Assembly (NCBI GenBank): GCA_021203305.1
Contig: JAJQBK010000053.1
Coordinates: 3,985-44,490 of the forward strand
Reading direction: 5' to 3'
DNA from: Lachnospiraceae bacterium
GTDB taxonomy: Bacteria; Bacillota; Clostridia; Lachnospirales; Lachnospiraceae
DNA: 40,506 bases
The position numbers and the translations under genes are program-made. Below the pieces are notes generated by a model. That model did not search any database. It worked only from the letters and a program-made list of their open reading frames with translations, and had not been told where the DNA came from. This document shows positions 14,333 through 22,181 of the stretch, piece by piece. How positions within the stretch are numbered: position 1 is the stretch's first letter; each line of letters begins with the position of its first letter.

Positions 14333-15805
14333 ATGAAATACATCAAAAAGCACGCGGTTTTTATTTTCTTTCTCATAGAGGCGCTGGTCATCGGCTTTTT
14401 TCAGACCCTGGGCAACACGGACAAGCTCTGGAATTATGTCTTTGCCGAAAATATTGCCTCCGGGCTTTTGCCCTACCGGGACTTTAACCTCCTCCAGACG
14501 CCCTTCTCCTGCCTGGTGAACGCCCTGTTTCTTACCATTTTCGGGCATCATGTGGTGGTAATTGAAATATTGGGCTCCGTCCTGTTTACATTGATCTGTA
14601 TGCGGCTCTACGGACTTTGCCGGGAGCTTGGGGCAACACGCATCGCGTCCATGATCATTCCGCAGGTCTTTCTTTACCTGTTCTGCTACAATGTTTTCTT
14701 TGAATACAGCTGCCTGATTTTATTTTTGCAGCTTTGCCTTCTGAGCGCGGATCTGATAGCGCTGCGCGGACAAAAGAAGCTCTGGGACAGGCCGCTGTAT
14801 CAGCTGGCGCTGGGCGTGGCCGCGGGGCTGGCGATCTTAAGCAAGCAGACCTACGGCGTTTTTGTGGCGGGGGTTTCCTGGCTGGGCTGCCTGTATACCT
14901 CTGTCTGCCTGAAAAAAACAAAAAAGGAGACTGGCGTCCTTTTGGCTGCCCGCACGGCTGGAATCTTGATTCCCTGTCTCTGCTTTCTGTTTTATCTGCT
15001 GATTACCGGAACCTTTGCCGATTTCTGGGATATGGCGGTGGCGGGCATCTCCACCTTTACCAGCAAATATTCCTATCTGAAGCTGGCGCAGGAGGGCTGG
15101 GGAGAGATGGCCGCCTGCGTGGGAGCGCCGATTTTGATTTTTGTCTCGCTGATTATCGGGGTCCGCAGACGAAAGGAGCTTTACGGGCAGACTCTGCTGG
15201 TGATCCTGCTCTATGGGGCTGGCGGCCTGATCAACCTTTATCCTCTGGCAAATTCCTATCATTTTTCCACTACGCTGATCCCCTTCCTGCTGCTCATCCC
15301 GGCGCTTCTGCCGGCCTCTCTCTGGCAAAAAAGGCCGGTCTGTCTGCTTGGCGGAACGGTGGTGGCTGCGGCTCTGTGCTTTCTTGTCGTCCGAATTCCT
15401 TATGATGTGACGTCGTCCAATCACCTTAGCACCACTCTGGATCAGTTTGAGGGAGTTTTTGTCAGCACATCCATGGAGGAGGACATTCTGGAGGTGACCG
15501 CGTACGTGCAGGATCAGCAGGAAGACGGCATGACGGTATACATCCTTGACAACCGGGCCGCTTCCTATTTTCTGCCGCTTCATCAGTACCACAAATATTA
15601 TGACATGTTCCTTTTGGGAAATCTGGGAACAACGCCGCCCGAGGAGCTTTTGGAGGAGGCTTGCCAGGAGGATGTGATTTTTCTGGTACCGAACAGCGAA
15701 AAGCAGGAGTGGCAGTATCCCCGGTCCGCGGTCAACACTCTGAAAAAAGAGCTGCTCTACGCCGGGAGCGTAGGGGATTTTGATGTATACCGGACGAAGG
15801 GGTAA
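14333..15805 (+). CDS. Multi-pass membrane protein, GT-C glycosyltransferase-like
   Basis: A 490-residue protein with about ten hydrophobic segments and a soluble C-terminal tail of about 110 residues. The sequence ASGLLPYRDFNLLQTPFSC near 44-62 resembles the first periplasmic loop of GT-C lipid-linked glycosyltransferases (PMT/ArnT/GT39 types), where an acidic residue is catalytic; here Asp in YRDF is the candidate. LAILSKQTYGVFV is also typical of these proteins. It would transfer sugars from a lipid carrier outside the membrane. The exact substrate is not visible. The ATG is preceded by GAAGAGG. It begins a run of membrane genes with possible cell-surface polymer roles. Confidence 0.6.
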   Translation: MKYIKKHAVFIFFLIEALVIGFFQTLGNTDKLWNYVFAENIASGLLPYRDFNLLQTPFSCLVNALFLTIFGHHVVVIEILGSVLFTLICMRLYGLCRELGATRIASMIIPQVFLYLFCYNVFFEYSCLILFLQLCLLSADLIALRGQKKLWDRPLYQLALGVAAGLAILSKQTYGVFVAGVSWLGCLYTSVCLKKTKKETGVLLAARTAGILIPCLCFLFYLLITGTFADFWDMAVAGISTFTSKYSYLKLAQEGWGEMAACVGAPILIFVSLIIGVRRRKELYGQTLLVILLYGAGGLINLYPLANSYHFSTTLIPFLLLIPALLPASLWQKRPVCLLGGTVVAAALCFLVVRIPYDVTSSNHLSTTLDQFEGVFVSTSMEEDILEVTAYVQDQQEDGMTVYILDNRAASYFLPLHQYHKYYDMFLLGNLGTTPPEELLEEACQEDVIFLVPNSEKQEWQYPRSAVNTLKKELLYAGSVGDFDVYRTKG

Positions 15806-15909
15806 GGAGTTATTCCAGACAGGAACAAAATGCATAATTCGCTTGAAAAATGACCTCGATGATAGTATTATTTTCTGTAGAAATGTTTCAGAAAACCGGG
15901 GATATATTG

Positions 15910-17760
15910 ATGGTCAAACGTCTTTGCGTTTTTTTAAAAGCCTATCTGACTGCCTTTGCGCTGACGGCGGCGTTCCATGCCCCGCTTGTGCGGGCGGACT
16001 ATGAGGACAGGCTGGATTTTATAATCGCTTCTGTCTATGAGCTGCTGGGGGAATATCAGCTTCAGCTTCTGCTGGTATTTGGCCTGTGTTTATTCATCTA
16101 CTGGCATATGGAGGAGAAAGAAGAGGGAGAAAGCCGGAAAGGCTTTTCTTTTCTGTCTTCTTTTTTTGCGTTTTGTCTGTTGCTTGGCAACAGCTACGCG
16201 CAGACGGGAACCTGGCAGTACTGCTTTGGCAGCCTGGTTAATTTTGTCAGATCATTTGCGGCGTTCTGGGGATATTTCTTTCTGTTCCGCCTTTTTTTAA
16301 GGAAAATGTACTGTTGGTTGGAGGATCGCTCTTTCACGGAGGAAAAGCCAAAAGGACAGGAGAAAAAGAAACGCTTTTTTGACAGTCACTGCTTTGGAAA
16401 ATCCTTTGGGATTATTATGGCGGCCTGGGCTCCTTTCCTGATACTCAGCTTTCCCGGAAATCTGTGCTGGGATGTGATCGGCCAGATTGAGCAGGTGATC
16501 TTTCAGACCGGATATACGACGCATCATCCCCTGGCACATACCCTGCTGGTGGGAGGACTTGTGCAGCTGGGGCAGACCCTGTTTTCCTCCTATGAGATCG
16601 GGCTGGCGATTTATGTATGGCTCCAGGCTCTCATGCTGGCGGCCGCTCTTTCGGCAACGGTGGCTCTGCTGGCTCAAAGAAGGGCAAAGACGGCTGTACT
16701 GGCGGGACTTCTGGCAGTGTACTGCCTGACCCCCGCGTATTCCAATATCGTTTCTACGGCCATCAAGGACGTGCCTTTCTGTGCCTTTGTGATCGGGTAC
16801 GTGATCTGTTACGCCCTGCTTTTGGAGACTCCCTCGCTTCTGACGAAAAAAAACTTTCTGGCGGTTTTTCTTGTGATGCAGGCAGGCGCGGTGCTGTTTC
16901 GGAATAACGGAATGCCTCTGGTGGTTCTCAGCGGTCTGGGAGGCTTTTGCTTCCTGTTTCAGAAATATCAGAAAAAAGAGCGGTTGATTTCTTTTGGGGC
17001 ATTCTTTGGGGGAGCCGCAGCGGGACAGATCATTTTGCTGCTTCTGATTCAGATAACCGGGGCGTCGGCGGGGAGCAGGGGAGAGATGATGTCTGTTCCT
17101 TTTCAGCAGACGGCAAGGTATCTGCAGCTTTACCAGGATGAGCTTGAGGATAACGAGCGGGAGGCCATCGAGGCAGTGCTTGGGGATGTGGGCGAGGTGG
17201 CCGCGTCCTATGACCCGGAAATTTCTGATCCTGTGAAGGCTCTGTTTCGTCAGGACGCGTCCGCCGGGGAGGTTGCCGCTTATTTTGGCGTCTGGTTCCG
17301 CTGCTTTTTCAGGCATCCGGCGGTGTACTTTGAGGCCTTTTTCGTCCATGTCTATGGATGGTTTACCCCCTCGGTGAGTAATGCGATTCGCTATGAGGTG
17401 GAGAGCTATGATACAATCTATCACGGAGGACTGTTTGTAAACGCGGACAAGGTGCTGATCTTTTTCTACCGCTATATTGACCGTATCAGTATTTTTGGAG
17501 CGCTGGAAAATGTGGGGCTGGCGGTCTGGGGGCTGTTTTTCCTGGGCAGCTGCCAGAAAAGGAGCCGGCGCTATGAGCTTTTGTGCGCCACGCTGCCATT
17601 GTGGATCAGTCTGCTTGTGTGTATGGCGGGACCCTGCTTTACGGGACATCCCAGATACGCGTTTCCGATTTTGTTTTCTCTGCCGTTTCTGTATGGCTTC
17701 TGTCTGACGGCGCAGAGCCGCGGAGACTCTTTGCGGGCGGTTCGGCGGGAAAACTGCTGA
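15910..17760 (+). CDS. Large multi-pass membrane protein (DUF6020-like)
   Basis: About 616 residues with roughly 12 hydrophobic segments. The segment FPGNLCWDVIGQIEQVI followed by a TTHHPLAHTLLVGG loop matches what I recall of DUF6020 membrane proteins and GT-C enzymes (acidic residue then HHP in the first large outer loop). A loop of about 130 residues near 370-500 lies outside. The frame is open from ATG 15850, but that codon has no ribosome site; ATG 15910 (MVKRLC...) gives a normal basic-plus-TM start and is preferred. No function is established; a role in surface glycan transfer is an inference from its neighbours. Confidence 0.6.
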   Translation: MVKRLCVFLKAYLTAFALTAAFHAPLVRADYEDRLDFIIASVYELLGEYQLQLLLVFGLCLFIYWHMEEKEEGESRKGFSFLSSFFAFCLLLGNSYAQTGTWQYCFGSLVNFVRSFAAFWGYFFLFRLFLRKMYCWLEDRSFTEEKPKGQEKKKRFFDSHCFGKSFGIIMAAWAPFLILSFPGNLCWDVIGQIEQVIFQTGYTTHHPLAHTLLVGGLVQLGQTLFSSYEIGLAIYVWLQALMLAAALSATVALLAQRRAKTAVLAGLLAVYCLTPAYSNIVSTAIKDVPFCAFVIGYVICYALLLETPSLLTKKNFLAVFLVMQAGAVLFRNNGMPLVVLSGLGGFCFLFQKYQKKERLISFGAFFGGAAAGQIILLLLIQITGASAGSRGEMMSVPFQQTARYLQLYQDELEDNEREAIEAVLGDVGEVAASYDPEISDPVKALFRQDASAGEVAAYFGVWFRCFFRHPAVYFEAFFVHVYGWFTPSVSNAIRYEVESYDTIYHGGLFVNADKVLIFFYRYIDRISIFGALENVGLAVWGLFFLGSCQKRSRRYELLCATLPLWISLLVCMAGPCFTGHPRYAFPILFSLPFLYGFCLTAQSRGDSLRAVRRENC

Positions 17761-17769
17761 TGATCTCTT

Positions 17770-18852
17770 ATGAGGAGGACAGTGTTGGAAAAGGAATTCA
17801 CAAAAGAGCATTCGGGGGCAGTCAAGGGCTTCGCGATCATACTGCTTTTGATTTATCATCTGTTTGAGGAAAAGGAAACCGTGATTTCCATGGGGGTGGA
17901 TTATCGTCCGTTGTCTATGGATACGCTGCTTATGCTCTCTGATTTTGGCAATATCTGTGTGGCGGTTTTTGTCTTTTTAAGCGCGTACGGAATCGTGAAG
18001 GGGCTGTCAGCGCAGCAGGATGTGGATATGCGGGAGGCTTATCGCCAGGCAACGGCGCGCTTTTTCAGGCTGATGGCCAATTTCGCGGCTCTGTACGTCA
18101 GTGTCAATCTGATGTGGTGGAGCAGATTTGACTATGCATCGCTTTACGGGGCGGGAAAACAGGGAATCCTGTGTATGCTGACGGACGCGCTGGCATTGAG
18201 TGACTTCTTTGGGACTCCTACTCTGAATATGACCTGGTGGTATATGAAGCTGGCGTATCTGCTGATCTTTCTGGCTCCGCTGCTGTTTCTGACAGTAAAA
18301 AAGATCGGGTATCCGGCTCTGCTTCTGGCTTTCTTTGTGCCGGTGGCGGTGCCAATGGAGGAGGGACTTACAAGGTACCTGTTTACCGCCATGCTGGGGG
18401 TCTGCGCGGCTTACGGGGGATGGATGGAAAGGCTGATGAATCTGAAGCTTCCCATGGCGCTTCAATGGATAATCGGCCTGGCGGGGCTTGCCATAAGCGT
18501 GATTGTCCGGTATAATTTTATGGTGGCCGAGTATTATATTCAGATAGCGGATGGCCTGATCGCTGTTTTTCTGGTGTATTTTGCCGGTGTTTTGCTGTAC
18601 AGTGTGCCGGTGCTGGGAAGGGTGCTTGGGGTGATCGGCAGATATTCCATGAATATTTATATGGTGCACACGTTCTTTTATATGATTCTGTGGCAGAAAT
18701 ACATTTATCAGTTCCGGTATGCCGTATTGATTGTGCTTGCTCTGCTCATGGTGAGTTTTGTTTATTCGGTGGTACTGGAGTGTCTGAAGAAAGCGCTGGG
18801 GTTTTACGGATTACTGGGAAAGCTGACAACAGCCAAAGGAAAGAGGATGTAA
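17770..18852 (+). CDS. Acyltransferase-3 family membrane protein
   Basis: A 360-residue, roughly ten-TM protein. The N-terminal GAVKGFAIILLLIYHLFEE fits the family motif in which a His in TM1 is catalytic (KGxxxxxxxxxH). FVFLSAYGIVKGL matches the family's second motif (FFxxSGxL-like). Such proteins O-acetylate cell-wall or capsule sugars at the outer membrane face. ATG 17770 lacks a ribosome site, while TTG 17785 has GAGGAGG six bases ahead; the true start may be the TTG. It follows the previous gene by 9 bp, so they are co-transcribed. Confidence 0.75.
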   Translation: MRRTVLEKEFTKEHSGAVKGFAIILLLIYHLFEEKETVISMGVDYRPLSMDTLLMLSDFGNICVAVFVFLSAYGIVKGLSAQQDVDMREAYRQATARFFRLMANFAALYVSVNLMWWSRFDYASLYGAGKQGILCMLTDALALSDFFGTPTLNMTWWYMKLAYLLIFLAPLLFLTVKKIGYPALLLAFFVPVAVPMEEGLTRYLFTAMLGVCAAYGGWMERLMNLKLPMALQWIIGLAGLAISVIVRYNFMVAEYYIQIADGLIAVFLVYFAGVLLYSVPVLGRVLGVIGRYSMNIYMVHTFFYMILWQKYIYQFRYAVLIVLALLMVSFVYSVVLECLKKALGFYGLLGKLTTAKGKRM

Positions 18853-18925
18853 ATACCGGAAAGCCGGATGAGCTTTCGCGGGGAAAGCGTGCGGGATCAT
18901 CTGTGAACCGCAGGGGAGGAATGGT

Positions 18926-19099
18926 ATGGGAGTATTGGGTATTTTGCTGGGAATCGCCGTTTTAGTGGTTATCGGCGTGTTGCATGTCTTTGCCGCGAGG
19001 GACTGGAAGCTTGACCGGGGCGACAGCTGGGGGAAAAGCTATTATGACGAATGGGGCCTCGGAGACAATTCGGGGAGCAGTCATCAGGATGAGGAGTGA
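18926..19099 (+). CDS. 57-residue single-pass membrane peptide
   Basis: ATG 18926 has GGGGAGGA six bases upstream. The product begins with a hydrophobic segment (residues 2-23, VLGILLGIAVLVVIGVLHVF) and continues with a polar, Trp/Gly/Asp-rich outer or cytoplasmic tail ending HQDEE. The TGA overlaps the start of the next gene, suggesting coupling. No family recognised. The ribosome site, overlap and typical membrane-peptide layout support a real gene. Confidence 0.6.
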   Translation: MGVLGILLGIAVLVVIGVLHVFAARDWKLDRGDSWGKSYYDEWGLGDNSGSSHQDEE

Positions 19100-19619
19100 A
19101 GTGGCGGAATATGAGCGATTACGGCATGAGTTCGGGCCGGTTTTTGATGAGAATTCGAGGATATTGATTCTGGGGAGTTTCCCCTCGGTGAAGTCCCGGG
19201 AGAGCCGGTTTTTTTACGGGCATCCGCAGAACCGATTCTGGAGGGTGCTGGCCGCTGTCACCGGCGATTCTGTGCCGGAGACGGTGGAGGAAAAGAAAGC
19301 TTTTCTGCTGAGGAACCGGATCGCGGTGTGGGATGTGATCGCGGAGTGCGATATCATCGGCTCCAGCGACAGCTCTATTAAAAATGTGACGCCTATCGAT
19401 CTGCCCTGGCTTCTTTCCCGTACCAGGATTGAGAGAATATATGTCAATGGCGGCAAGGCTTATGAGCTGTATCAGAAATATCTTTGGCCGGCGTCGGGGA
19501 GAGAATGTGAACGTCTGCCATCCACCAGCCCGGCGAACGCGGCTTACTCGATGGAACGGCTGACTGAGGCGTGGAGCGTGATTGTGACGGGAAACGATTG
19601 GGTGAAGAGCGGAGCGTGA
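19089..19619 (+). CDS. Hypoxanthine-DNA glycosylase (UDG superfamily, family 6)
   Basis: A 176-residue enzyme that removes deaminated bases, chiefly hypoxanthine, from DNA. Seen: GSFPSVKSRESRFFYGHPQN (motif 1 region with the catalytic-site Asn) and LPSTSPANA near the C-terminus (conserved final motif of this family). The ATG at 19089 overlaps the stop of the membrane peptide; GTG 19101 with GAGGAG is an alternative. The longer frame to 18984 has no supporting site. The last about 19 codons are the first copy of a 122-bp tandem repeat that continues past the stop. Confidence 0.8.
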   Translation: MRSEVAEYERLRHEFGPVFDENSRILILGSFPSVKSRESRFFYGHPQNRFWRVLAAVTGDSVPETVEEKKAFLLRNRIAVWDVIAECDIIGSSDSSIKNVTPIDLPWLLSRTRIERIYVNGGKAYELYQKYLWPASGRECERLPSTSPANAAYSMERLTEAWSVIVTGNDWVKSGA

Positions 19620-19833
19620 CTGTGACTGTGAGGTAAAGCAGCTGGCCGAAGAGTAGAGTGCGATTATGAGATGTGAAGCGATTGGCTGCGGCGTGGAGCG
19701 TGATTGTGGCGGGAAACGATTGGGTGAAGAGCGGAGCGTGACTGTGACTGTGAGGTAAAGCAGCTGGTTGAAGAGCAGAGTGTGATTATGGGATGTGAAG
19801 CGATTGACTGAGGCGTGGAGCGTAGTTGTGACT
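19562..19833. repeat. 122-bp tandem repeat, 2.2 copies, derived from the 3' end of the glycosylase gene
   Basis: The marker gtggagcgt occurs at 19571, 19693 and 19815, exactly 122 bp apart. Copy 1 includes the terminal codons and stop of the glycosylase gene. Copy 2 (19684-19805) keeps a translatable version of the same tail, AAWSVIVAGNDWVKSGA-stop. Copy 3 (from 19806) is cut to EAWSVVVT-stop just before the next gene. This accounts for nearly all of the 235-bp gap 19620-19854. Confidence 0.9.
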
Positions 19834-19854
19834 TAAAGCGAATCGGAGAACAGA

Positions 19855-20334
19855 ATGAGAAATGAAGTAAAAAACATGATCCGTGAGCTGGAGCGGGACG
19901 GCAGATTTTTGCAGGAGCGCCGTTATATGCAGCACGGCTCGGTGACAGTCTATGAGCACAGCATTCATGTGGCGGACAAAAGCCTGTCTTTGTCCCGGTG
20001 GCTGGGATGGAGAATTGACGAGGAGTCGCTGATCAGAGGAGCGCTGCTGCATGATTATTTCCTGTATGACTGGCATGAGAAGGACGGAGGGCACCGGCTG
20101 CACGGCTTTCGTCATCCGTTTTGGGCACTTGCCAACGCCAGAAAGGATTACGCGCTGAATATGGTGGAGGAGGATATCATTCAGAAGCATATGTTTCCGC
20201 TGACGGTTCTGCCTCCGATGCATGAGGAGAGCTGGATTGTATGCATGACGGACAAGTACTGCGCCGTCACGGAGCTGCTCTATCCGTGGTACTGCAGGAT
20301 CAGGGGGCGTCAGTTTCAGGGATATGGGGTGTAG
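19855..20334 (+). CDS. HD-domain phosphohydrolase, small
   Basis: A 159-residue protein with the HD metal pattern: H35/H38 (YEHSIHVA), H66-D67 (ALLHDYFLYDW) and H87 (FRHPFWALANA). Proteins of this size with an HD domain and the LLHDxxxYDW motif are common in Clostridia and are presumed to be metal-dependent phosphohydrolases; the substrate is unknown. The ATG follows GGAG at 8 bases. It lies directly behind the tandem repeat region. Confidence 0.75.
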   Translation: MRNEVKNMIRELERDGRFLQERRYMQHGSVTVYEHSIHVADKSLSLSRWLGWRIDEESLIRGALLHDYFLYDWHEKDGGHRLHGFRHPFWALANARKDYALNMVEEDIIQKHMFPLTVLPPMHEESWIVCMTDKYCAVTELLYPWYCRIRGRQFQGYGV

Positions 20335-20378
20335 ACGCTTACCGCGGACAACCGCGGGGCAAAAGACAAGGAGGCAGA

Positions 20379-21224
20379 ATGAAAACAGGAATGGTTCTGG
20401 AGGGCGGCGCCATGCGGGGCATGTTTACCGCCGGTGTGCTGGATGTTTTTATGGAAAATCAGATTGAGGTGGACGGCTTCGTGGGCGTGTCCGCGGGAGC
20501 ATGCTTTGGCTGTAATTACAAGTCCCGGCAGATTGGCCGCTCCATCCGCTACAATCTCCGGTTCTGTCAGGATAAGCGCTACGGAACCTTTACTTCCTTA
20601 ATAAAATGCGGCGATCTGTACGAGCCGAAGCTGTGCTATCACGATATTCCTCTTGAATATGATCCCTTTGATGTGGAGGCCTTTTGCAATAATCCCGTGA
20701 AATTTTATGTGGCCTGCACGGACGTGGATACCGGAGAGCCCTGTTATCATCTGTATGAAAAATCGGATGAGCGGGATCTGCTTTATATGCAGGCTTCGGC
20801 CTCCATGCCGCTGGTGTCGAGAGTGGTGGAGGTGGATGGACGGCGGCTGTTAGACGGCGGCGTTTCTGATTCCATTCCCATCGAGTGGTTTCGGAGCATC
20901 GGCTATGAGAAAAATATTGTGGTACAGACCAGGCAGGAGGGATACCGCAAGAAAAACAGCGGATTTACGAAGGCCCAGTGTCTGCTTTTACATAAATATC
21001 CCAACCTGGCGAAGGCTATGGAGAATCGCAGCGAGCGCTACAATCATACGCTGGATGTGATCTCGGAACTGGAAAAGAAGGGAGAGGTGCTGGTCATCCG
21101 GCCCAGCGGGACGCCGGAGGTTGGACGCATGGAGCACGATCCGGCAAAGCTTCAGAAGCTGTACGAGCTGGGAAGAAGCGACGCGGAGAAAAAGCTGGAT
21201 CAGGTGAAGGCGTTCCTGGCGTAA
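20379..21224 (+). CDS. Patatin-like phospholipase (YjjU-type)
   Basis: A 281-residue serine lipid hydrolase. Oxyanion-hole motif GGAMRG (9-14), nucleophile S38 in GVSAG, and catalytic D159 in DGG form the Ser-Asp dyad of the patatin fold. The C-terminal part matches the YjjU-type extension (ERYNHTLDVISELEKKGEV...). ATG 20379 has AAGGAGG five bases upstream; the longer frame to 20241 overlaps the HD gene and lacks a site. No signal peptide, so cytoplasmic. Confidence 0.85.
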   Translation: MKTGMVLEGGAMRGMFTAGVLDVFMENQIEVDGFVGVSAGACFGCNYKSRQIGRSIRYNLRFCQDKRYGTFTSLIKCGDLYEPKLCYHDIPLEYDPFDVEAFCNNPVKFYVACTDVDTGEPCYHLYEKSDERDLLYMQASASMPLVSRVVEVDGRRLLDGGVSDSIPIEWFRSIGYEKNIVVQTRQEGYRKKNSGFTKAQCLLLHKYPNLAKAMENRSERYNHTLDVISELEKKGEVLVIRPSGTPEVGRMEHDPAKLQKLYELGRSDAEKKLDQVKAFLA

Positions 21225-21295
21225 CGTTTTCGAAATGTCCGGTTATTTACGAAACACTGCCCGGCATGAGCTTTCCGACATTTTGAATGAAGCCG

Positions 21296-21324
21296 TTGCG
21301 GTATTGTGAAGAGTGTGTTAGACT
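21296..21324 (+). promoter_or_regulatory. Candidate promoter for the DUF1836 gene
   Basis: TTGCGG (21296-21301), 17-bp spacer, TAGACT (21319-21324). Both hexamers are moderate. It opens a leader of about 120 nt containing a two-part stem (21367-21418). Confidence 0.4.
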
Positions 21325-21366
21325 TGATACAGAATGAAAATTGGGAAAAGAATCAGGTTGCCGCGC

Positions 21367-21418
21367 AAAGCCGCGTATAAAGATGTGACAGATTTATGTC
21401 AGAACTGCGCAGGGCTTT
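21367..21418 (+). promoter_or_regulatory. Structured leader upstream of the DUF1836 gene
   Basis: AAAGCCGCG (21367-21375) can pair with CGC-AG-GGCTTT (21408-21418, two-base bulge). Inside, TATAAA (21376-21381) pairs with TTTATG (21393-21398) around an 11-nt loop. No U-tract follows. It may be a cis-regulatory fold; it does not match a riboswitch I know well enough to name. Confidence 0.35.
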
Positions 21419-21453
21419 ATGCATAGAGAGAAAAGAAAGCGTAAAAAATAATC

Positions 21454-22092
21454 ATGACAGACAGATGCAAGGAGAAGCTGACGGCCGGTGTGCGGGATTT
21501 TCATTTACCCCGTTATCATCAGATTCCCACGGTAGGGTTATATCTGGAACAGGTGACCCGCTACATTTCAGAGATGCTCGCGCCCATTCAGGAAAACTGC
21601 ACCACCAACTCCATGGTGTCTAATTATGTGAAGAAGGGGCTGATTTCCAATCCTCACAAAAAGCAGTATGACCGGGATCAGATTGCCTGTCTGGTTTTTA
21701 TCGCGGCGGCCAAGAGCGTGCTGAGCCTTGACGACCTGAAACAGATGATTGAGCTTCAGCGGCAGACTTATCCCACGCAGCGGGCTTATGACTACTTCTG
21801 CGAGGAGCTGGAGGGGACGCTGGCTTTTGTGTTCGGACTGCGTCAGAACTCAACGGAGATTGATTCGGACTCGTTCGATGAAAAGACCATGCTGCGCAGT
21901 GTGGTCATCGCTCTTTCCTATAAGACCTATCTGGAAAAGTATCTGGCGGTGATTAAGGAGGAGGGCGTACCGGGACAGGATCCGGCCGACAGTGTGCCGG
22001 CGCATAATGAAAAAAGCGGCGATTCCACACGGGATCAGAAGGAGGAAGCGCAGGCGCCGGACTGTGTGGAAGCACGGACAAAAATATCATGA
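21454..22092 (+). CDS. DUF1836 protein, MerR-like predicted DNA-binding regulator
   Basis: A 212-residue protein. The first 150 residues match DUF1836 as I know it: LPRYHQIPTVGLYLEQVTRY, then a winged-helix/MerR-like stretch NSMVSNYVKKGLI...KKQYDRDQI and LSLDDLKQMIEL. The C-terminal 50 residues are acidic and disordered. It is probably a transcription regulator of unknown target. The ribosome site before ATG 21454 is weak (purine-rich GAAAAGAAAG). Confidence 0.75.
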   Translation: MTDRCKEKLTAGVRDFHLPRYHQIPTVGLYLEQVTRYISEMLAPIQENCTTNSMVSNYVKKGLISNPHKKQYDRDQIACLVFIAAAKSVLSLDDLKQMIELQRQTYPTQRAYDYFCEELEGTLAFVFGLRQNSTEIDSDSFDEKTMLRSVVIALSYKTYLEKYLAVIKEEGVPGQDPADSVPAHNEKSGDSTRDQKEEAQAPDCVEARTKIS

Positions 22093-22181
22093 AAGCGGTG
22101 ATCCACTGACAGGGAAATAAAGGGAAACCGCAGGACTTTGAGGGGGTTTTGCGAAAAAATACGGGAAGATTTTGGAGTACC

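Noticed and set aside
14837-15835. 332-codon minus-strand frame opposite the GT-C-like gene
   Set aside because: Same reason: shadow of a hydrophobic coding sequence, no start signal or domain.
16297-17859. 520-codon open frame on the minus strand opposite the DUF6020-like gene
   Set aside because: Gln/His/Arg-rich product typical of antisense reading of a membrane-protein gene with biased codons.
21361-21420. c-di-GMP (GEMM) riboswitch suggested by GCGCAAAGCC
   Set aside because: Only this short core is similar; the remaining conserved parts (GGCAAACC and the tetraloop-receptor helix) are missing.
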